NCBI GenBank assembly: GCA_045604705.1
Contig: JAZUOO010000067.1
Span: forward strand, 1 to 20,379
Direction: 5' to 3'
DNA: 20,379 nt
Source: SIG622 sp045604705
GTDB taxonomy: Bacteria > Bacillota > Clostridia > Oscillospirales > CAG-382
Positions 15,895-20,379 of the stretch are shown here, piece by piece. A program made the position numbers and the translations under genes. Below the pieces are notes generated by a model. The model was not told where the DNA came from and made no database searches. It was given only the letters and a program-made list of their open reading frames with translations. How positions within the stretch are numbered: the stretch's first letter is position 1; each line of letters begins with the position of its first letter.

Positions 15895-15949
15895 AAATGC
15901 GAGGAACATTCTGTTGCTTTTGAAAAACAATGCTGAGGATGGTGATGGC

Positions 15950-17311
15950 ATGAGAGAAATTATAACGGATCTTCTGGAAAAAAAGAATTACAGTGAAATC
16001 AAAAGAATGCTTTCAGATGTGAACAACGCTGATCTTGCACAGCTTCTTGAAGAGTGTATGGAATCGGAAATGACGATTATTTTTCGGTTGCTTTCAAAGT
16101 CACATGCAGCCGAGGTGTTCTCGTATATGCACGCCGACAGTAAGGAACAGCTCATAAACGCATTCACCAACAAAGAACTGAGTGCAGTAATATCCGAGTT
16201 GTACATCGACGATACCGTTGACCTTATTGAGGAAATGCCTGCAAGCGTAGTCAAAAGAATACTTGCGAACACAGACGCCGAAACAAGAAACGAAATAAAC
16301 AGCCTTCTGAATTATCCGTCCGACAGTACGGGAAGTATAATGACTACGGAATACGTAACCCTGAAAGCGGACATGACAAGCGAAGAAGCTCTTGATTATC
16401 TTCGCAGTGCCGGAGTAGATAAGGAAACAATCTACACCTGCTACGTAACCCATGCCCGTGAGCTTCGCGGTGTTGTTACGGTCAGGGATATGCTTCTTGC
16501 GCCCAAGAGTGCAAAAATAGAAGATATTATGGAGACCAACGTAATATCCGTGTCGGTATACGAAACAAGCGAAAACGCCGCAAGAATGTTTGACAAATAC
16601 GACTTTCTCGCAATTCCCGCAGTGGACGGAGAAAACAGAATTGTTGGCATAGTAACCATAGATGATGCTATTGACGTACTTCGAAATGCAGACAGTGCGG
16701 ACATCGCAGTAATGGCAGCCGTAACCCCTACAAATGATAAGTCTTACCTAAAAACAGGCATATTCGAGCTTGTCCTCAAACGTGTACCGTGGCTTCTTCT
16801 GCTTATGATTTCATCTGCTCTGACAGGTGGTATAATAACCTCATTTGAAGCGTCCCTCGGTGTTATGCCTATACTTACTGCATATATCCCAATGCTTATG
16901 GATACCGGAGGAAACGCAGGCGGACAGGCATCGGCAACAATAGTGCGAGGTCTTGCTCTCGGAGAGATAGAGGGACATGATATTTTTAAGATACTTTGGA
17001 AGGAAGCACGGGTTTCGGTAATATGCGGCATAATACTTTCCGTTGCAAATTTCGCAAAAATGATACTGATAGACAAAATGCTTTTCGGTAACTCCAGTAT
17101 AAGTATGTCTGTTGCTCTGGCAGTTTGTCTTACTCTTGCAATTACCGTAACTATTGCAAAGTTGGTCGGATGCAGTTTGCCTATCGGTGCAAAAAAGCTG
17201 GGACTTGATCCCGCGGTTATGGCAAGTCCTTTCATAACCACAATAGTTGACGCACTCGCCCTTGCGGCATATTTCAATATCTCTGTGCGTATAATAGAGG
17301 GCATGGTGTAA
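15950..17311 (+). CDS. mgtE: MgtE-family magnesium transporter/channel
   Basis: This 453-residue inner-membrane protein would mediate Mg2+ uptake, gated by its cytoplasmic Mg2+ sensor. The N-terminal superhelical MgtE_N domain spans about 1-125. A CBS-domain pair follows at about 130-250 (SIMTTEYVTLKADMTSEEAL, then VGIVTIDDAIDVL). Five hydrophobic segments form the pore domain at about 275-453. The pore region has the family signatures PMLMDTGGNAGGQASATIVRGLALG and DPAVMASPFITTIVDALAL, including the conserved pore-region aspartate of TTIVD. The length is normal. I start at ATG 15950 because GAGGAT lies 9 nt before it; an in-frame TTG at 15914 has no comparable ribosome binding site. The gene is convergent with dnaX and shares its terminator. 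Confidence 0.95.
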   Translation: MREIITDLLEKKNYSEIKRMLSDVNNADLAQLLEECMESEMTIIFRLLSKSHAAEVFSYMHADSKEQLINAFTNKELSAVISELYIDDTVDLIEEMPASVVKRILANTDAETRNEINSLLNYPSDSTGSIMTTEYVTLKADMTSEEALDYLRSAGVDKETIYTCYVTHARELRGVVTVRDMLLAPKSAKIEDIMETNVISVSVYETSENAARMFDKYDFLAIPAVDGENRIVGIVTIDDAIDVLRNADSADIAVMAAVTPTNDKSYLKTGIFELVLKRVPWLLLLMISSALTGGIITSFEASLGVMPILTAYIPMLMDTGGNAGGQASATIVRGLALGEIEGHDIFKILWKEARVSVICGIILSVANFAKMILIDKMLFGNSSISMSVALAVCLTLAITVTIAKLVGCSLPIGAKKLGLDPAVMASPFITTIVDALALAAYFNISVRIIEGMV

Positions 17312-17383
17312 GAGCCGCATTCTGTGTTTTTACAGCAGACATCAGATTTACTTTTGATGATAAATATTTAATAAAAAAAACAG

Positions 17384-17425
17384 AAGAACCGAGCTTCCAA
17401 AAAAGGATAAACTTCGGTTCTTTTT
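17384..17425. terminator. Bidirectional terminator between mgtE and dnaX
   Basis: AAGAACCGAG (17384-17393) pairs with CTTCGGTTCTT (17412-17422) with one bulged base. On the plus strand TTT continues into TTCTG. On the minus strand the stem is followed by an eight-T run (plus-strand A run 17373-17380) after three bases. It can therefore serve mgtE and, more weakly, dnaX. Confidence 0.75.
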
Positions 17426-17506
17426 CTGTTATATTCGGTTAATTTATACGGAAGTCGCACATAACCATTCAAGCAACGATTAAGCAATACATTACTTTAC
17501 TGCAGC

Positions 17507-17532
17507 TTTACATTCAAAAGATATGATGTAAA
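17507..17532. other. Perfect 7-bp hairpin just after the dnaX stop
   Basis: TTTACAT (17507-17513) and ATGTAAA (17526-17532) are exact complements around a 12-nt loop. There is no T-tract on either strand. It may be a 3'UTR stability element; it is not a convincing terminator. Confidence 0.35.
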
Positions 17533-17543
17533 ATCTACGATAA

Positions 17544-19343
17544 TCACAGCTCCCACTCTTCCTCGTTCTTAGTACCCATGATTTCTATTTTAACACTCAC
17601 ATTACCGACATACTTCTTAACACAATTCTCCAATGCCTCAACCTTTTTTGTATCATTTTTAAGCATGGTGGAAGCAAAGGACGGAACAGAGATCACTACC
17701 GTATCACTGCCCTCACTGTACGCCGAAGCGTTGGACATAAGAGAGCCCAGAAGCTTATTCTTCTCCCTGATGTCCTCCATAATATCCGCAAAAGCAGATA
17801 ATGGCTCGCGTTTTTTTTGTGTTACTTTAGCAGTCTTTGAAGTTACATTGCCGGCTACATTGGTGATAACCTTCGATTCATAATTTCCTGCTGTAGTACC
17901 GCCATTTACGGGAGAGGGAACAGCTGATTCTTCGGGTACCGATGTATTATCCGGAAGATCCGGTATTATGGCATCACCGCTGCTTGCAGGAGTATCATTT
18001 TTTATCGGCATCGTATCATAGGGATCAAAATCAAAGGGCGGCATATCCGCATCACTTTCCGGGGGAGCATCCGGATATTCGTTGTCAATATCATAGACAG
18101 GAACTTCGACAGCGTCACTTTCTTCTTCTGCGAATACCGTTTTGGAAACTGTCCTTGCAGGTACATTTGAAACAGTCGCAGAAACAACAATATTTCCGCT
18201 TGCAATTTTTTCTTCAAGCTCGGAAATCCTCGTATTAAGCGATTCCGGCAATGTCCAGAGCTTTACATCACAAAGTCTTATAACGCAGGTTTCAAGAACA
18301 GCTCTGCCGGAAAAACCTGTCCTCGTAAATCTTGCCAGAGCATCGTCAAGAATCTCAGTACTGTATATCAATCTTTCCTTGGTAAACTTTTTTGCACATT
18401 CGGCGAGCTTCTCAACAACGTCCCTTGAGCCCTCAACAAACTTCTCGGGATTTTTTGTATATTTTATCATCAGCATATCCCTTATCGCATCCGCACACTC
18501 CGACAGCAAAACACCCATATCCTTACTTGCGTCAAATGCCTCGGAAATAACGGAAAGAGCCCCTGCACAGTCATTGTCCGCAACATAGGAGAGAAGCTTC
18601 ATAACAGGACCTCTGCCCACAACACCCAGAGAGGCTGCACACACTTCTTCGGTAACCGTTTCTGCTCGTCCCACAAACAACTCAAGCATGGAAAGCGCAT
18701 CACGCATAGCACCACCCGCAAGCCTTGAGATGAGCATTATAGCACCGTCTGTCATTGGAATACTCTCGCTCTCGCAAATGAACTTTAAACGCTTTGCAAT
18801 ATTGTCGGGAGTAATTCTGTGAAAATCAAATCGCTTACATCTTGAAAGAATTGTAGCAGGTATTTTATTAAGTTCGGTAGTCGCAAGAATGAACATAGCG
18901 TGCTCCGGTGGCTCCTCCAATGTCTTCAGAAGCGCATTGAAAGCTCCTGTTGAAAGCATATGAACCTCGTCGATAATATAAACACGTCTTTTTAGCTCCG
19001 ACGGCGGATAAAGTACTTCCTCGCGAAGCTCACGGATATTGTCAACACCGTTATTGGAAGCAGCATCAATTTCCGAAATATCAAAGCTCTCCGCAGCTCT
19101 CTTACAATTCTCACATTCGCCGCAAGGATCACCGTCAACGGGATGCTCGCAACTGACAGCCTTTGCAAGAATCTTCGCACAAGTAGTCTTTCCGGTACCA
19201 CGCGAGCCGCAGAACAAATAAGCATGGGAAACGCTTCCTCGTATAATCTCACCGCGAAGAACATCCGTAATATGCTCTTGTCCCACAACATCCTCAAAGA
19301 CAGCAGGACGCCATTTCCTGTATAAAGCTATATAAGAAGACAT
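17544..19343 (-). CDS. dnaX: DNA polymerase III subunit gamma/tau (clamp loader ATPase)
   Basis: This 599-residue protein is the ATPase of the sliding-clamp loader in replication. The AAA+ domain has Walker A GSRGTGKT (46-53), zinc-site cysteines 65, 74, 77 and 80, Walker B VYIIDEVHML (121-130), sensor 1 ILATTE and the SRC arginine-finger motif (167-169). A clamp-loader domain III follows at about 225-365. An acidic, low-complexity linker (about 400-480) leads to a C-terminal tau-like domain. I start at ATG 19343: AAAGGG lies 7-8 nt upstream, and the in-frame TTG at 19358 overlaps that ribosome binding site. An A8 run in the coding strand (17818-17811) is a possible slippage site. The ybaB-recR pair that often follows dnaX in Firmicutes is absent; mgtE is the neighbour. 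Confidence 0.97.
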   Translation of the reverse strand: MSSYIALYRKWRPAVFEDVVGQEHITDVLRGEIIRGSVSHAYLFCGSRGTGKTTCAKILAKAVSCEHPVDGDPCGECENCKRAAESFDISEIDAASNNGVDNIRELREEVLYPPSELKRRVYIIDEVHMLSTGAFNALLKTLEEPPEHAMFILATTELNKIPATILSRCKRFDFHRITPDNIAKRLKFICESESIPMTDGAIMLISRLAGGAMRDALSMLELFVGRAETVTEEVCAASLGVVGRGPVMKLLSYVADNDCAGALSVISEAFDASKDMGVLLSECADAIRDMLMIKYTKNPEKFVEGSRDVVEKLAECAKKFTKERLIYSTEILDDALARFTRTGFSGRAVLETCVIRLCDVKLWTLPESLNTRISELEEKIASGNIVVSATVSNVPARTVSKTVFAEEESDAVEVPVYDIDNEYPDAPPESDADMPPFDFDPYDTMPIKNDTPASSGDAIIPDLPDNTSVPEESAVPSPVNGGTTAGNYESKVITNVAGNVTSKTAKVTQKKREPLSAFADIMEDIREKNKLLGSLMSNASAYSEGSDTVVISVPSFASTMLKNDTKKVEALENCVKKYVGNVSVKIEIMGTKNEEEWEL

Positions 19344-19374
19344 AAAATACCCTTTCAAGATTTTTTATGTTGTT

Positions 19375-19403
19375 ATTATAACATAACGTGAGTAAATTTG
19401 CAA
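19375..19403 (-). promoter_or_regulatory. dnaX promoter
   Basis: On the minus strand TTGCAA (19403-19398), a 17-nt spacer and TATAAT (19380-19375), preceded by TGT as an extended -10. It implies a short leader of about 25-30 nt before ATG 19343. Confidence 0.75.
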
Positions 19404-19576
19404 GTAAAAATACTCCAAAACATATTTTTTGCTAATTTTCATAATAATTTGTACCAAATTTTAGCCGAAATCAAAATATATCCGATAAATATTTACATTT
19501 TGTTCAACACTGACGCTTAGAAATATATTACAATATATTTATGAAAAATGAACACACTAACATTTTATTTACAACT

Positions 19577-19606
19577 TTGACAGGATTCTAAATCCATGTG
19601 TAAAAT
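19577..19606 (+). promoter_or_regulatory. Response-regulator promoter with spacer dyad
   Basis: TTGACA (19577-19582), an 18-nt spacer and TAAAAT (19601-19606). The spacer begins with the dyad GGATT-CTA-AATCC (19583-19595), a possible operator. The leader would be about 50 nt. The rest of the 321-nt gap between dnaX and this gene is A/T-rich; I see no SRP RNA or tRNA in it. Confidence 0.65.
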
Positions 19607-19664
19607 AATGTTTTGTGTACTTAAACTGTTAAAAATTATCATATATAAATACGGAGGTACAAAA

Positions 19665-20354
19665 ATGGGATCCAAAATTCTTGTAGCAGATGACGATAAC
19701 AATATCTGCGAGCTTCTTAAAATTTATCTCGAAAACGAAGGCTATGAAGTAGTAACAGCTAACGATGGCGTAAAGGCAATTTCTTCTTTCAAAATCTACG
19801 AACCCGACCTTATTCTTCTCGACATCATGATGCCCAGAAAAGACGGTTGGCAGGTTTGCCGTGAAATCAGAGAAATCTCCTCAAAGCCCATCATCATGGT
19901 AACTGCAAGAGGTGAAGTATTCGATAAGGTACTCGGACTTGAACTTGGTGCCGATGACTTCATCACAAAGCCCTTTGACACAAAGGAAGTTGCAGCGAGA
20001 GTCAAGGCAGTTCTCAGAAGATATTCCGGTCACGACAACGATGACAGTGAAGTAATCCGCTTTGACAACCTTGAAATCAGCCTTCAGAAATACGAACTCA
20101 AGCTTGCGGGCAAGGTAGTTGACATTCCCCCGAAAGAACTTGAACTTCTCTATTTCCTTACATCCAACTACAACAGAGTATTCACCCGTGACCAGCTTCT
20201 CGATAAGGTATGGGGCTTTGACTATCTCGGCGACTCAAGAACCGTTGACGTTCACGTAAAGAGACTTCGTGAAAAGCTTGAGGGCAAGAGCGACAAGTGG
20301 ACACTTAAGACTGTTTGGGGCGTAGGTTATAAGTTTGAGCTTCTTCAGCAGTAA
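19665..20354 (+). CDS. OmpR/PhoB-family two-component response regulator
   Basis: This 229-residue DNA-binding protein is controlled by phosphorylation. The receiver domain (about 4-115) has the acidic pocket Asp9-Asp11, phosphoacceptor Asp53 (LLDIMMP), Thr80 and Lys102 (TKPF). The C-terminal winged helix (about 130-226) has PPKELELLYFL, DQLLDKVWG, SRTVDVHVKRLREKL and a final WGVGYKF, typical of the PhoB/OmpR/WalR group. ATG 19665 has GGAGG 7 nt upstream; the open frame extends upstream to an ATG at 19596, but that lies before the -10 element and is not used. The cognate histidine kinase is usually the next gene and would lie past the window end. Target genes cannot be inferred. Confidence 0.95.
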   Translation: MGSKILVADDDNNICELLKIYLENEGYEVVTANDGVKAISSFKIYEPDLILLDIMMPRKDGWQVCREIREISSKPIIMVTARGEVFDKVLGLELGADDFITKPFDTKEVAARVKAVLRRYSGHDNDDSEVIRFDNLEISLQKYELKLAGKVVDIPPKELELLYFLTSNYNRVFTRDQLLDKVWGFDYLGDSRTVDVHVKRLREKLEGKSDKWTLKTVWGVGYKFELLQQ

Positions 20355-20358
20355 GAAG

Positions 20359-20379
20359 ATCAAAATCAGAGATTTTGAT
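20359..20379 (+). terminator. Hairpin after the response regulator, cut by the window end
   Basis: ATCAAAATC (20359-20367) and GATTTTGAT (20371-20379) are perfect complements around AGA, beginning 4 nt after the stop codon. Whether a T-tract follows is not visible. It could be a terminator, or an intercistronic hairpin before a kinase gene. Confidence 0.5.

Noticed and set aside
15771..15949. M-box (ykoK) riboswitch upstream of mgtE
   Set aside because: I could not find the conserved M-box core segments in the leader; reported only as an unclassified structured leader.
16744..17304. 186-codon minus-strand frame opposite mgtE
   Set aside because: It mirrors the MgtE membrane domain and has no start signals or recognisable domain.
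19344..19664. SRP RNA (scRNA) gene next to dnaX, as in Bacillus
   Set aside because: The region is A/T-rich and contains two promoters; no GGAA-tetraloop helix or GC-rich RNA segment was seen.

Overview
The window looks like chromosomal DNA from a low-to-moderate GC, Gram-positive anaerobe of the class Clostridia, plausibly a gut Oscillospirales/Ruminococcus-type bacterium. This is inferred from four S-layer-homology (SLH) surface proteins, cohesin/dockerin-like modules, a rubrerythrin with rubredoxin domains, strong AGGAGG-type ribosome binding sites and A/T-rich SigA-type promoters. No rRNA, tRNA, CRISPR array, integrase or insertion sequence was seen.

Region 1 (1-6253, + strand) is a tightly coupled operon: a truncated giant SLH protein with a PQQ-like propeller, Ig-like modules and DUF4430-like modules; a secreted alpha/alpha-toroid (prenyltransferase-like fold) SLH protein; and a DUF4430 lipoprotein. 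The genes overlap by 4 bp each and end at a strong hairpin terminator. Eukaryotic B12 carriers (intrinsic factor, transcobalamin) combine an alpha/alpha barrel with a DUF4430-type beta domain. Here the same two parts lie on separate surface-anchored polypeptides. I infer a cell-surface ligand capture system, possibly for a corrinoid.

Region 2 (6254-7990) is a small oxidative-defence block. It holds a cytoplasmic Cu/Zn superoxide dismutase-like gene (+) with a striking hairpin against its ribosome binding site, and a rubrerythrin (-) with rubredoxin domains at both ends. A decayed fragment resembling a Gfo/Idh/MocA oxidoreductase C-terminus lies between them.

Region 3 (8003-15700, - strand) has two large SLH proteins. 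One (840 aa) has a cohesin-like N-terminus, a dockerin-like module, two FN3 domains, a glycine-rich linker and an InlB-type repeat. The other (1593 aa) is a long string of chitobiase-C-terminal-like beta modules. A perfect-consensus promoter precedes the first, no clear terminator separates them, and a strong terminator follows the second, so they may be one transcript.

Region 4 (15735-20379) is housekeeping. It contains the Mg2+ channel mgtE with a long structured leader, DNA polymerase III gamma/tau dnaX in convergent orientation with a shared terminator, and a divergent OmpR/PhoB-family response regulator whose partner kinase would lie beyond the window.
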